NCBI GenBank assembly: GCA_030544235.1
Contig: CM060470.1
Span: 8,248,856-8,312,855, forward strand
From: Lepturacanthus savala
Taxonomy: Eukaryota; Chordata; Actinopteri; Scombriformes; Trichiuridae
Reading direction: 5' to 3'
DNA: 64,000 nt
The notes beneath the pieces were generated by a model. That model did not search any database, had not been told where the DNA came from, and was given only the letters and a program-made list of their open reading frames with translations. A program made the translations under genes and the position numbers. Shown one piece after another: positions 12,560 through 24,189 of this stretch. Positions within the stretch are counted from its first letter, which is position 1, and the number at the start of each line of letters is the position of its first letter.

Positions 12560-13030
12560 TTCAGGGATGCCAATTACTCTCAAAGCTTATGCGGATAATG
12601 ACTCCATTGTGTAACGGACTTAATTGGGCCGTGAAGTATAGAAGCTCATTACTGCATGACAATTAAATGTACAATCTGTGGTCCAAATGTAAATGAAACC
12701 GTCGCCGCCACGACTAAAATTCAAAACAGAAGATCGGATCCTACGCTCCAAATGTCTGACTGTACAGGGACTAAAATGATCTGCTTCTAATTTATATGGC
12801 CGTGTGCAGATGAAGACTATAAAATGCGGTTTTAAGCTCTGAAAAAAAAAGCCTTTAAAAAGGGAAAACTACCCACTTTTAATATGCTGGTTATTTCAAA
12901 CTCGGTCACCTGTGTAGTATAAATGTGAAATTATTGTGAAATTGATGACCTGTGAATAGAGAAAACTAATTAGTGCAGCTCAGTGTGTTTCACAGATGAC
13001 TGACGAGCGGATAATAAAACGGAACTAGCG
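12560..13030. other. Candidate conserved non-coding block
   Basis: Repeat-free complex sequence rich in homeodomain-like cores: GCCAATTACTC (12570), GGACTTAATTGGGCC (12616), GACAATTAAATG (12659), AACTAATTAGTGCAG (12964). No frame is long enough to suggest an exon. It forms a cluster with the blocks at 11.8 and 13.4 kb. Confidence 0.4.
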
Positions 13031-13379
13031 TGGACTGTAGGAGAAACAAAAAACAATTGAGAAAAAAAAATTACACAAATAAAAATGGAATGAAATTGAT
13101 TTAAATGCTATATTTAAAAAAATATATTAAAAACTAGATTAAGAAGATGAAACAAAGACAAATAAAATTGAGGATACAAAAATAAATCCATCATCTATCT
13201 ATCAATTTGTTTCTCTAACTTTTCATCGAGCTCCATCATCAGGTCAAAGGTTGAATTAGTCCAATATTTTGCTTTATGAACAACAAGATCTGCCCTGACT
13301 AGCCTCAAATCTGTGTTGTGTTTAAAAGCTAATTTGCAAGCAACATGCTTAACTAAGACGGTGATCATAGTAAACATTA
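13031..13379. other. AT-rich spacer, nothing recognised
   Basis: A-rich simple sequence followed by ordinary unique DNA. No supported feature. Confidence 0.6.
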
Positions 13380-14150
13380 CACCGATTCAGCATATTAGCA
13401 TTCTCGCTGTGATCGTGCTGACATTTAACTCCCTCGCAGCCTCGCGGAGCTGCTTTGCGTGGCTCTGCTTATGCACAACTTCGAATTAAAAAAACGCTGC
13501 TAAGCAATTAAAAAGCCGTGTTCCCCCCAGAATGATCTCTTTTCAGGTGATAATGGTAGATCTAATGGGCTCGACATTATGCCGCAGTGCATGTGATCAA
13601 TATCGAGCTAATTTAATTAGGCAATTTTCCATATGTGAACAGTCGCTGTCAACATCAATAGACGCTTGTCTAATTATCCTAACATATTGTTTAGGTTTTC
13701 GGGGCTTTTTGCAGAACCCCAGTCTGAATTCAGACCTTAATCCGCGAGCGTCTCGCAACACAGCGAAATAGAAATAACCCCTTGACATGTGCTTTGATTG
13801 TAAAAGTGACGCTGCAGTGATACATGACCTGTATCAGACATACCTGCCTCTCATTCACACAAATGACTTCAAATATTGCCAATTCCAGGAGTTACCCCTC
13901 TCTCGCGAAAACATCCAATTTCGCCTGCTCTTCATCTCTGTTGCGGAGGCTTTTGCAGCAGCATGCGCCGGGTTATGAATAATGCAGACCTGTCAAGAGT
14001 CGCATCCACTCGGTGTGTTTTAAATGGTTAGCCCAGTTTAGTCAGCTTTGAGGAATCTATTATTTATTCCATCACTCCACTATCATTCTAAACCCCGCTG
14101 AATGCTCATTACATTTTTCCGGAAATGTTTTTTTCTAAAATATGCAGCCT
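13380..14150. other. Strong candidate conserved non-coding element
   Basis: This is the most enhancer-like block in the window: about 770 bp with no repeats, balanced composition and dense homeodomain-type cores (AGCTAATTTAATTAGGC near 13608, GTCTAATTATCC near 13667, AAGCAATTAAAAAGC near 13503). It also has TGTCAACATCAATAG and AATGACTTCAAATATTGCC segments. Reading frames are short (63 to 79 codons), lie on both strands, and look unlike proteins. Absence of simple repeats over this length is unusual here. I cannot name the neighbouring gene. Confidence 0.45.
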
Positions 14151-15404
14151 GGTTAATACGCTAATCCTGGCAGCATGTGTTTTACATTTCGACCACTTGT
14201 GCTATGAATACAAATGGGTTTTGTGCTTCAAACAATTGCCTCAACTCGAGGTCCTCGATGACATAATTACCACTTTCAATTCCAAACATCATTGGTGTTA
14301 ACCACTGTTCCTTAAGTCTGGTTCTCCACCTACAGTATTTGTCACATTTTCAATCAAGAAAAAAAAAACAAAAACAAGAATTGTCTTTTTTTAAATAGAG
14401 AAACCACTAGTTTCCACAAATTTCCCTTTATTTGACTATGGTCATGTCATTTACATGCATGCAATGTGTCTTTGGTCGCCATAATCCTCTGTAGCACTCA
14501 GCAATTAGGTTTGCCCCCTATCCAACACATCATTGTGACTTATACATGTCTCTAAATTGGCAATCACTACAATGTGGAGTGGGGATGTGAGTGGTCTGAT
14601 ATATAATGTCACACGGAATGATGATGTAGTGATTGGCAAAACCTGGATAGGTTCCAGACCTCTGAAACACAGCCCACAGCTCTGATTATTGCCACTATTC
14701 ATGTCATAAATAATTCAGTGAATCAACAAATCATGATGAATTTCATGCCATGTCTTATTAAGAGGTGAGAGATAGCACTCCAGTTTTGTTCTTGAGGTGA
14801 ATGAAGTGAAAGAACATCATTAGGCTAAATTCAGAACAAATTCAGCCCCGAGATTTTAAAGCGATGCAGGGGGCTGCTATGTTTATGGTACCAGCGAGAC
14901 AATGAAATGCATCCAGGAATAAAAAATACGAGCTCATTATACACCAAAACAATTAAAGGAGCTGTCAGATTTAAATTAAATATTATTTTATTTGTGTTTT
15001 ATATTGCACCTATGTTGTTTCAATTTATTATGTTTTTGTTTCCAAGAAACAATACATATTTATTACATTTATGGAAGATTTGACAAACTCATGGACAATC
15101 AAAGTTGTGATTTAACACATGAAGAGCATCAGCACCTTGTAGAAGCCTAGAATGTAATAACTACCATTTATGTAATAATGGCCAATAACATGTTAATGCA
15201 GCACAAATTGATAATAAGTGGCCAATAATATAATAAAATGTCTGAAAAATATGTAGTTCCAGGCTGTTTTTTAGTTAAAAAAAAAACAAATTGGAAGATG
15301 AAACAGAATATAGGTAAGAAATTATGTTATCTCATCTTCACATAGCTAACAGCATCAGCTGGATTTTAGCTCTTATGCAGATGCACTTGGTTGTAGATCC
15401 TGTC
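14151..15404. other. Ordinary unique DNA, nothing recognised
   Basis: AT-rich sequence with occasional A-runs. Reading frames stay at or below 65 codons and are unconvincing. Confidence 0.6.
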
Positions 15405-15565
15405 TAAAGTCGCTTTTTTCTTATTTGCTTAGCCTTTTGATTTTTCCCCTTTTTAATCAGCTGTTTTTAATATCTTGATGCTTTTAATGTTTTATTTAAA
15501 GCACTTTGAATTGCCTCGTTGTTGAAATGTGCTGGACAAATAAACTCGCCTTGCCTTACCATGGC
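15405..15565 (+). mobile_element. LINE 3' tail
   Basis: It carries the fish LINE 3'-end sequence AAAGCACTTTGAATTGCCT, then TTGAAATGTGCTGGACAAAT, AAACT, and a CGCCTTGCCTTACC tandem-like end. A related but inverted tail lies at 19886-20010. Upstream LINE coding sequence is absent. Confidence 0.6.
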
Positions 15566-15813
15566 CATGATTGGACTGTTAAACACACAGCTAACGTTTT
15601 GCTGTATACACAATGCAAAGTTTAAATGGATAAGCTACTCACTCAGTCCAAAAACTGGGAAACTATAAAGGAAAGGATCTTGTGATTCCAAACCAATTCT
15701 GAACAGGTGCATTTTGAATGGGCACTGCACTAGTTGCAGAGTAATGTCACATAATGTTGACTTACCTCAGGCCCTGTGATTGTTTTTGTTCTATTAAGAG
15801 TGTGTGTCTGTGT

Positions 15814-15869
<56 letters not shown>

Positions 15870-16640
15870 CCTTATCCTGACAAGTACCAGAGGAGGCGAC
15901 TGGACACAATCATCCAGCGGGTAGGTTACAGGTATGTTTCATGTAGGTTACAACCACCTTGCTGCTGCTGTTTAAACACACTTATTTTCTTTCTCATTAT
16001 AATGAGAAATTATATTAAATTATATTATTATTTTGAAATGATTAAACATTGTTGCTCATGATGATGTTGCTATAAGTCAAACATTCAATAAGGATTACTG
16101 TTATTTGCTGTTTTTGCTAATAATATTAACATTACTATTATAGTGATACCTTTTGTCAGTTCCGCAGTCATGCCATGATATATATGAAGAAAAGTCAGAA
16201 ATTAATCAAATCAGTTCAAATGGCTCCTACATATGCATAATATTAGTAGAATAAAAGAATTCATATTTATCAGTGGCTGACTGATACATTTGCTTTTTTT
16301 GCTTTTATTTCATTTATATATTGTCTGATCCAGATTTAGATTCCCCAGGTATATCATGTCAACAGTCTGAAACCACTGTAATTACTTGGGAACCACAATG
16401 TACTCATCGTAAATGCATGAATACAGAAAATCCAGGTCCAACAACACCACAGCCACAAACCACGACAGGTATTCCTGCATTCACTGGATGGAAATTATAG
16501 CACAATGGGTCATTTCAAAGTATTTGTACATAGTTACTGTTGTTTCTGTTTCCTTATATTCGGCTTTATCTGTTAATTAAAATCTTTATTGGTAATAAAG
16601 CATGCTTTTTAATGTTGCTGGTAGCTCCAAAATGTTTAGA
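15566..16640. other. Unique DNA around a (TG)n tract
   Basis: Apart from the microsatellite at 15801-15867 I see no repeat or gene. The reading frame through the microsatellite is an artefact. Confidence 0.55.
15801..15867. repeat. (TG)n microsatellite
   Basis: 67 bp of TG with two small interruptions near its start. It is capable of forming Z-DNA but has no specific function that can be inferred. Confidence 0.95.
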
Positions 16641-17960
16641 TACAGCTATGGGTATGCACCCAAAAGTCTCCAGGCTGAGATGGCATCTCTTAGAAGGAGT
16701 TGACGATTCACTACTTTCCAACAGCTGCTGGACTGACACATTGTCCCTTCCCTCCGGAAAAAGACTGTCATTAAACCAGCTCCTAAGAAACCCTGCCTAA
16801 TTGACATCAACACTAATCGACCGATAGCATTAACTTCATTCTTGAAATATAGACTGACAACGCTGTTAACATCATTACGCTTCCGATTCTTAAGCATTTG
16901 GAAGATGCCAAAGCTGGCAACGCCCTCTTTTTCGATAATCTAAGTTCAGCTTTTAACATCCTTCAGCCTTATCTATCGATTCAGAAAATGAAACAGATAA
17001 GATGAGCACCAACCCTTTCATTATTAAATGGTGCTTATTTTTTCTGACAGATTGCATCCTGCGTTGGAAAGGTCAACAACACCCTCTCTGCCACCAAATC
17101 AATCAGTACAGGTACAACCAGTGTTGTGTGGGGAGACCTGAGCTTTTCCCAGTGTAGGGAAATGATTGTGTGAGCATAGCAAGACGATAACTACATGCTT
17201 AAATTATCTGATGACGCTGCCATCATTAATTTATCGCACAGAGGTAACGATACAACATCTTACTACTCCGAAATTGTGAATTTTGCACGTTGGTGTGATG
17301 CTAACCACCTTATTTTTGAATGTGAAGAAAAGCGAAGCAATGGTGTTTGACCGTAGGTGACCACAGCCCGGGGATTATCCACAGCTCTCCCATTAATCAG
17401 ATATGCTCTTATATCTTGGTGTTCCATGTCAACAGCCCATGCTCCAGGCTGCAGCAGCACTTTTTCCAGATAGCTCAGAATGTATGGGGGCGATCAGAAA
17501 CTTATGTATCTGTTCTAACAGGGAGTCTTGGAGTGCTTAATCAAGTATGGGATACAGGCTCGGTATGGCTCCTCTCAGTACACTTAAATTCTAGACCTGC
17601 CCATCCATGGTCATAGTGCAATCAAGGTTATAGGAAAGAAAAAAAGAAATGTAACTTCAAGTCCAAAATGTAAAGAGGCTGGACGAAATAAGCTTTTGCT
17701 TCACTCTACTGCTTTTCAGTCTTTCTCTTTTTTTTCTTTTCATTGCACTGCATGCAATTCGCTCAATGCCGAAAAATAAAAAAATGGCAAAAAAATGAAA
17801 TGAAAGTATTCTATTTCTTTCTATATAAAGTAGCACAGAGAATACAGGCTGATCCATCCCATGTTCTCCGCTCCATGAGCTTTTACCCTCTGGGAGATAA
17901 TATATAGGGTACTCAAGCGGTGACTCAAGTGTTTTAAAAACTCATTTGTGCACTCTTCTA
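16640..17960 (+). pseudogene. Decayed LINE reverse transcriptase (L2/CR1-Rex1-like)
   Basis: Frame-shifted pieces read in order as a non-LTR reverse transcriptase. KKTVIKPAPKKPC then NRPIALTS (about 16758-16835) matches the region before the palm domain. LFFDNLSSAFNILQP (16925-16970) is the 'FxDFSSAFNTI' motif. KVNNTLS with SISTG precedes the catalytic box, and LKLSDDAAII (17197-17226) is the (Y/F)xDD catalytic box. FARWCDANHLIF follows at 17284, and DPSHVLRSMSFYPLG (17850-17894) is the usual C-terminal LINE motif. Stops and frameshifts are frequent, so it is dead. A T-rich segment at 17640-17830 interrupts it. Confidence 0.8.
17640..17832 (+). mobile_element. Insert within the LINE pseudogene, probably another LINE 3' fragment
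   Basis: LINE coding similarity stops near 17640 and resumes near 17838. The intervening DNA contains GGACGAAATAAGCTTTTGCT, a pyrimidine-rich run, then CATTGCACTGCATGCAATTC and an A-rich end with GCCGAAAAATAAA. It looks like a LINE 3' untranslated end, but clade and boundaries are uncertain. Confidence 0.4.
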
Positions 17961-18227
17961 TTAACATCTTAATCAGAAGGACATAGTATGAGCCATAGAG
18001 GCCACCGTCCCCAAAGGGGATTTTTTTTTTTTTATCCAGGAAGCCAATGATTGGTTAAATGACACCAGATAATGGAAAGACATCCTGGGTTTGTTAAAGT
18101 TGTTTTTTCAGGCCTCAGGTGACAAGGCGGGGGAACAGGCAGGGAGCAGGGCAGGTGTGGAGGGAAAAGCAAAATGGGAGGAGCACAGGAAGGAAACCGT
18201 GTAAACACAATAAAACCTTGTATATTA

Positions 18228-18228
<1 letters not shown>
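17961..18228. other. Unique DNA, nothing recognised
   Basis: Includes a short T-run near 18022 and a purine-rich stretch at 18125-18190. No gene. Confidence 0.55.

Positions 18229-18273
<45 letters not shown>
18229..18273. repeat. (TA)n microsatellite
   Basis: 45 bp of TA, the source of YIYI frames on both strands. Confidence 0.95.
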
Positions 18274-18277
<4 letters not shown>

Positions 18278-18320
18278 AGTAGTGTCAACCAATTATTATT
18301 ATTAGTAGTGTCAACCAATT
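18271..18320. repeat. 26-bp tandem duplication
   Basis: TATTAGTAGTGTCAACCAAT occurs twice, 26 bp apart, immediately after the (TA)n tract. The copies are identical over that core, so the duplication is likely recent slippage. Confidence 0.9.
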
Positions 18321-19885
18321 AAAAAAATATCATGACAAAGGGAAAGTACATGATTAATTCAGATGAATTAATCACCTATATTAATGTTTTTAGAGAGATG
18401 CATTTAATATTTCAACTCAATAGTATGTGCATGTATAGTATGTATAGTATAGTTATCAATAATTATAAAATTGAAAGGTTTTTTGTTCAAAGTTTTTTTG
18501 TTAGGTGGGGTGGTAATCAAGAGGTTTGGGAAAATTACTGTTTAGTCGGCTGGCCGAGTGTGACTTGAATCAATTGCAATGATTCAATTGCATCATATTG
18601 TCTTGGCTGTTTTGACAATGTCCATCAATAACATAGAACACGTCAATGAGCTACTTTGTAATAAATGCCAATAGTTACAAATTCTGTGGGTCCAACCAAC
18701 ATGTTATGGTTACCCAATTTATTCTGTATAGGCCTACTCATCTCACTTCTCTCCCATCAGTACATTTTAGGTATCTTAAGATCACTCTTCTTATTTTTAA
18801 AGTGTTATTGAACTTTTTTTTGTCACAAATGAAAAACAAAAAAGTTTGCTTTCAAATTCAGAACGGAGCAGCAAAGTTGTAAATGTAATGTAATATGTAA
18901 ATACAGCATCTAAAGTCGGCGCCGCCTCACTGGAGATTGAATGGAGAGAGGGCGAAAAACGGTAAAATTGCACCTTTTTTTTCTACTGATGTTATTCATA
19001 CCGTGGTCAAATTGTCCACGGTGAGGATGGTATTTTTATTTTATTATTATTTTTTTCCTGCTTATGCAGAATGAGCTCTTGTTTAGTGATGAATTCAGAT
19101 GCGTGGCACGCACCCTTGGCACTGGTGTGATGTTGATGCAATTTGACGGATTACTGTGGATGAATGACTTGCATGGTCTCTAGTTTTACAGTGGTAAAGC
19201 ATAGTAGTTGTAAATAACAGCAGAGTGGGTGTGGTGAAATTTTAGGAATTTTCCTGCAGGGACACCTGTGACTAGCAGACAAATCTTACGCTGTTACATG
19301 TACAGGATGCACTGACTGACAGGTTCATATTGACACAATAAAATATGAATAAATACAACAGAAGAAAATCTATCTTGAGAACGTGAAGTCTTCTAAAAGT
19401 CCTCCTACCTGTTTTTAAAAGCGTTCTTCACCCAACATATCACGCAAGGAGCTAAATTGCACTGTCAAAAGAAATTTAAGTAACAAAATATCTTTTGCCT
19501 GAGGGAGAGCTGTATTCTGTTAGCTGTGTATCAAAAACAGAAGTGAAACAGACTTACCTTATCACTCATTCTGTGACCAGAGCAGAGGAAATGTCCCTGA
19601 CCCAGGGATAGTCAGAGGACAGCTCAACAGCAGATGCTTGCGAGTCATTTATCTCACTTGCTCTTGGACACTTAAACTGTTATTGTCTGGCTTCTGCACA
19701 GAACAGCTCAAGCCTCCTGCATCAGCGGCTGTTCCAAATGACTCGTAAATGGAGCCATTTTAAAAACAGAGTATGATTTATGAATCTTGGTCATATTGAA
19801 TTGCAGAGAACGATTCATGTCTCCATCTTCTATACAGAAAAAAAAAGCCCATGAAGAGGGGGTGCGAAATTGACCAGCCATTAGG
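18321..19885. other. Ordinary unique DNA, nothing recognised
   Basis: AT-rich. Frames up to 78 codons are without domains. Around 18915-18965 there is a small GC-richer patch (GTCGGCGCCGCCTCACTGG) of unknown nature. Confidence 0.6.
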
Positions 19886-20010
19886 CAAGGAAAGGCCAGT
19901 TTATTGCACATTTCATCAATGAGGCAATCCAAAGTGCTTTACATAAACCATTAAAAGCTTCACGACAAAGTGCAACATGTAATTAAAGGACATTTAGATT
20001 ACATCATTAA
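19886..20010 (-). mobile_element. LINE 3' tail, reversed
   Basis: On the plus strand it reads GCAAGGAAAGGCCAGTTTAT, then ATGAGGCAATCCAAAGTGCT and TTACATAAA. This is the reverse complement of the 'AAAGCACTTTGAATTGCCT' type tail at 15.5 kb. Confidence 0.55.
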
Positions 20011-20494
20011 ATGGAAACAATTAAGACAGTTAAGATAGTTTCGAATAGAAAATAAAAACAAACTAACTAAAATAGAATAAGACTAGACCTAGAGCTCTCC
20101 TCAATCCTAAATTGGCACTAAATGCAACTAAAAGTTTAGGTTATATAGCAAAGCTAAAAATGTTGATCTTAATTGTGTATGTGGGTCAGTGGCAAAACTG
20201 CCATGAAAACTTGGTACCAGATAATTTAACTCTCTTAAAAAGGTTTTTAAAAAATAAACTATATTCTAGGTGGATTATATAATTAAAATTCATCATTCTT
20301 TTACAGTTACACCAGTTGGCATTTTGTGCCAAAAAATTGCACAAAATCATGATTTTAGTTAAAAAAAATAACAATAATACAAATGGACTTTTAAATAACA
20401 AGACGCCAACATGAACACACAATGTAGATTTTGAGAGACCTAATGAATGCTTCTTAAAACTGTATTTTAAAACATTTTTGACTTTCTTATCTTG
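20011..20494. other. AT-rich DNA, probably degraded LINE sequence
   Basis: Lies between a reversed LINE tail and a forward LINE coding fragment. No clear coding similarity is visible. The minus-strand frame of 120 codons is unconvincing. Confidence 0.4.
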
Positions 20495-20810
20495 CCCAAC
20501 ATTATTTGTCATTGACCTATGTATCACTGCTCTTAATGGATCATACATTGAGAGAGTCTCAGAGTACCGAGTATAAACACCTTGGTGTATAGATTGACCG
20601 TAAACTTACAACAATTCCATGTGGATAACTTGTTCGCCAGCTGCATCAGAAGGTTGGCTATTTGTAGAGAAATAAATCCAGTTTTCCCTTGTTCGGCAGA
20701 AATAGAAAAGCGGAAGCAACCGTCCCGTCCGTTTTGGACGATGGTGATGTGATTTATGGTCATGCTGCCATCCTCAAATCTAAACAGTGACAGATTACCG
20801 CATGGACAAA
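20495..20810 (+). pseudogene. LINE ORF2 C-terminal fragment, decayed
   Basis: The plus strand encodes ITALNGSYIERVSEY (about 20524-20570), then, after a frameshift, FHVDNLFASCIRR, ICREINPVFPCSAEIEKRKQ and a PFWTMVM segment. This order matches the region downstream of the reverse-transcriptase palm in fish LINEs ('SEYKYLGIW...FHVENLVRKL...YRNKSCF...R..LDYGDV'). Stops interrupt it. The 126-codon minus-strand frame here is its antisense shadow. Confidence 0.6.
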
Positions 20811-21329
20811 GTGGGCATATGTCCAGGGCCCAGCACGTGTCCAGGGCATAAACGCAGGTAATGAGTATTTTAGAGAGCATATTTGAGAAGAAAAAGATGT
20901 TTGGGTTAGTCACAGTGGGCAGGAGCCTCCTTCAACAGATGAAGAAAGTTTGTGTGAATTTGGAAGTCTAAGGCCACCCTTAGTGGAGAAACTAATTAAA
21001 TCCAGCAGAAATAACATGCTACCTTTTGATTTAAATTATCAAATGCTACGATTTCTTATACTGTGATCAGTATAAGAAATCATCACCAAACATTCTCACA
21101 ATGCAATCAGCACCATTTAGTAAAAATCAGAAACACATAATTGTGTAAAAGTTGAATTTTGTCCAGGACACATTACAAAGCAGGCAAGCAATTATGTGGT
21201 ATCTCACCATCTGTAGAAAGATGACAGCGCTGACATGAACATGAACATATGATGTTTACCATGTTCACAGTCTTAGTTTAGCTTTTAAGCTAATGTCTAC
21301 TAATTAGCACTAAACATGAATGTCTCTAG
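20811..21329. other. Unique DNA, nothing recognised
   Basis: It contains a short imperfect palindrome near 21053-21085 (TTTCTTATACTGTGATCAG... against ...CTGATCACAGTATAAGAAA). No gene is seen. Confidence 0.5.
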
Positions 21330-21535
21330 TACATTTGGGTCAATCCATCCAGTAGAGACGCTCCACAGGACAAGTGAAAACTTTGTCCTGCTGGTGGTGC
21401 CTGAAGAAGAATCACCAAAGCCATTAGCGTTCATCCTCTGTACACAAGGAATTATTTTAACAAATTCTATGGCAATCCAGCCAGTAATAGTAACAGCAAC
21501 ATTGTTATCCCTCCAACTGTCTGCTTGTACCATGG
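21330..21535. repeat. Fragment of a common fish interspersed repeat
   Basis: The segments AACTTTGTCCTGCTGGTGGT, AATCACCAAAGCCATTAGCG, TTCATCCTCTG and TATGGCAATCCAGCCAGTA resemble an interspersed sequence familiar from many fish genomes. The overlapping 77- and 78-codon frames on opposite strands are incidental. Class is not certain. Confidence 0.45.
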
Positions 21536-22651
21536 ATAATAGAGCAATATAGTATAATATCCACCCTTGTTATTTTTGGATACTATATCAAAAATTCATG
21601 TTTATGCTTAAAATGAATAGCCTGGGAATACCGAACCTTCCTTGTAAGCAAATACTCTACACTCTGCGTTTCAATCTAGACACCAAGGACCCAGTTTTCT
21701 CCTCATCTAGGGAGCCAATCACAGAACAGGGGAGGGTGCAGCAAGACCATGACGAATCATAGAAGTGACTTTGTTGATAACTAATCCATCATCACTAATT
21801 CGTGCAGAACTATTTTATCGTCATCGGGCATGTTTGATAGAATTTGCTATGATTACGGACACATTTGATAGACATTGGTAGGGCCCAATATGGTTCTGGG
21901 TTTTCATAAACCACACCTCTAATACAAACAAATGAATTTATGGTTACCAGACCTCGTCTTAATCTACATTGAAATGAGGTCTTGTGTTAGCAAGGCTATA
22001 AAATGAGTAAAATGTTATATTAAATGTCTTATTACACTACACTTATTACATGTTCTATGATCACTGCATCTCTGCCTCACACCTGTAGAATGATAGCTAC
22101 AACTAGAATTCAAATGTTGCGTTAAATGAACAAAATTACTCAGTTTGATAATATGAAGTTGAAGTCTTGATCTGCAATCTCTGCTTGGTGATAAATGGAA
22201 ACAGTTATTTCTCAGTACTTTTGTTACCAGAAAACAGTGGATGCTGAGGAACTAGTCAAAACCTCTCTAAAACCTGTCCATGAAGGTTCTCGATCATGCA
22301 GGTCATCTTATACTTATGGAGTTGTGACTCGAGGCCACATGCTCCTAGGTGTGTAGGAGGTTTAAATTTCCTGTGGAGAGCTCCCAATACAGAATTGTAG
22401 GTGGCAGATCGATGGCGTCTTAGGCCACTACCTCTGTTTGGAGAGGGTTCCTCTAAAACGAAATAGAAGGTCCTTAAAAGAGTGACTTATACTTCAGATG
22501 CAGATGTACAGCTGAGTCTCATCTTGATGAGCTGGCTCCTCTGTGTTGTGCTGTTTGTTTTCACTCATGTAGAGGTCTGAGTATTCAGAGCACAGTCTAT
22601 ATCAACTCTTATCACCGCCAGCAGATGTAAGGTTTACTTGAAACCAAAGCA
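21536..22651. other. Ordinary unique DNA, nothing recognised
   Basis: Mixed sequence with no convincing frame or repeat terminus. Confidence 0.55.
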
Positions 22652-22930
22652 TTTTTAAAGGTATAATATGCAGGATTTGTTGTTTGATGTTTGACGATAT
22701 ATAAACTTAGCCCATCCTCCGGGAGTGAGTGGTGGTGGAGACAACGCTGTGAAACAGAAGTGATTGTTTCAGAGAAGTTAAACTCTAAAGCACAAAAACC
22801 CAATAACACTGCACAAGTCTGAGAAAGGTGCAGGATTTGGTGTAAATGCAGAGTTTCATCCCATCTATGGTGGCATTCTCTGCTCTGTGCATGTGTTGAT
22901 GAAACAGACACACCGACAGCACACAGCGTG
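22652..22930 (+). repeat. Dispersed element with 'AAAGG...TGCAGGATTTGTTG' terminus
   Basis: It begins AAAGGTATAATATGCAGGAT then TTGTTG, matching in reverse complement the end at 33745-33773 (CAACAAATCCTGCATACTCT then GCCTTCAA). It has no coding capacity; the 99-codon minus-strand frame is unremarkable. This is probably a non-autonomous DNA transposon; the right end is not defined. Confidence 0.45.
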
Positions 22931-23689
22931 ACTCAGCAAATACAGGCAGAGAAACAGGAAGTAAACCGATGGAGCACGGGTGCTACATCTTTATAAGATC
23001 TCACATCCTGGATGCTGTTATTGGCCAGGGGCTACACACCCAGAAACCCATAAAATTCTAGTGGGTCACACTCTACCTTTCAGTGGTGGCTATACTCATG
23101 GCTGCCCGGCAAGATGATGCTTACAGGATGGCAGTGGTTGCCGAGCAACAAGGGTCAGGCTGCGAAGAGTCTCCGCTGATCTTTAGAAAACCACTTCCAT
23201 GAGGTGAAGAAGGTCTTTAATGCAGACAATGCCATAACAGATATTGTTGAAGGCAGGTACACTGAATGGTTGGACATGTAATTCACTTTAATTCAGATTT
23301 TGACTAAACAAGGCAGAAAGATAAGTCACTTTATGAATGTACCTAAAATTACGACAGAAGTCTGGCATTTCAGACCATTCTGGATGTGTGTGTCTGTGTC
23401 AGAGAGGGTGTCTGTGTAAAAGACAGAGAGGGAATGGGACTGCAGGTCATTTTTCTTTGAATTCCGGTGACATCCTGATGTTAATTTTACCATCGTGCCA
23501 AAGCATCTATCTCTCTGGGGTTCAGGAGGGGCTGGCCATGGGTGGTGAGAGGTTCTAAGTACATATGCATCCATCTATAAAGCAAGAATGTCTGTGATAT
23601 AGCTTAGGCATGACACAATGGTGTGTATCCTTTTTTGCATGGATATTCAAAACACCATTATTATCATTCAAAGTATGTTGTGGTGGCAT
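22931..23689. other. Unique DNA, nothing recognised
   Basis: No supported gene. Frames of 73 and 82 codons at 23330-23570 overlap on opposite strands. Confidence 0.55.
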
Positions 23690-24050
23690 AGGGGTAGAGC
23701 ACTTGGCATATCTGTCCACAGACACTCAGGAAATCCCAGGACTATCACCTAACAGAAGAGAATCTGGGCCTAACCTCATGTATTTCTAAACATATATAAC
23801 AGTAACATGTCCAGGTTCTTACACTATATAGGTAAAAATACAAAGTAAGAGATTTATCATAAATCCGGATTTATTTGGCCTATCGACACAATTTTAAAAC
23901 TGATATGTAGATTGACATGGACATCTCAACTTCCAACATGAATTGTAGCCTTTTTCTTACAATAATTACATTTTCATCTGTCTCTTTCATTCTCAATTTG
24001 TCTTTTAAGATTATGTAAAAACAAAACACCCAGTTAGCCACACCAGTTTC
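23690..24050 (+). repeat. Diverged repeat, partner of 36340-37060
   Basis: Matches the reverse complement of 36340-37060 (minus the inserted SINE) through AGGAAATCCCAG, ACTATCACCTAAC, AACAGTAACATG, AGTAAGAGATTTATCAT and AAAACTGATATGTA. The left side (GGTGGCATAGGGGTAGAGCA) resembles a tRNA A-box, which would fit a SINE head, but no good B-box follows. Classification is open. Confidence 0.6.
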
Positions 24051-24189
24051 TCCTAAAACGATGCACAGCCCAAAAATTTAAAAACCTGCATAGGCCAGCA
24101 ATATATGAAACATAGTCTTTTCTTTGCAGAAAAAAAACTCTGATGTCCTTAAAATCCAAATCATAAAGGATATAATCAGTGTTACTGAC

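Noticed and set aside
15804..16061. CVCVCV frame (also 50783-51046)
   Set aside because: Translation of (TG)n or (GT)n tracts.
20186..20913. Minus-strand frames of 120 and 126 codons as possible genes
   Set aside because: The second is antisense to a LINE ORF2 fragment on the plus strand; the first has T/F-rich chance content.
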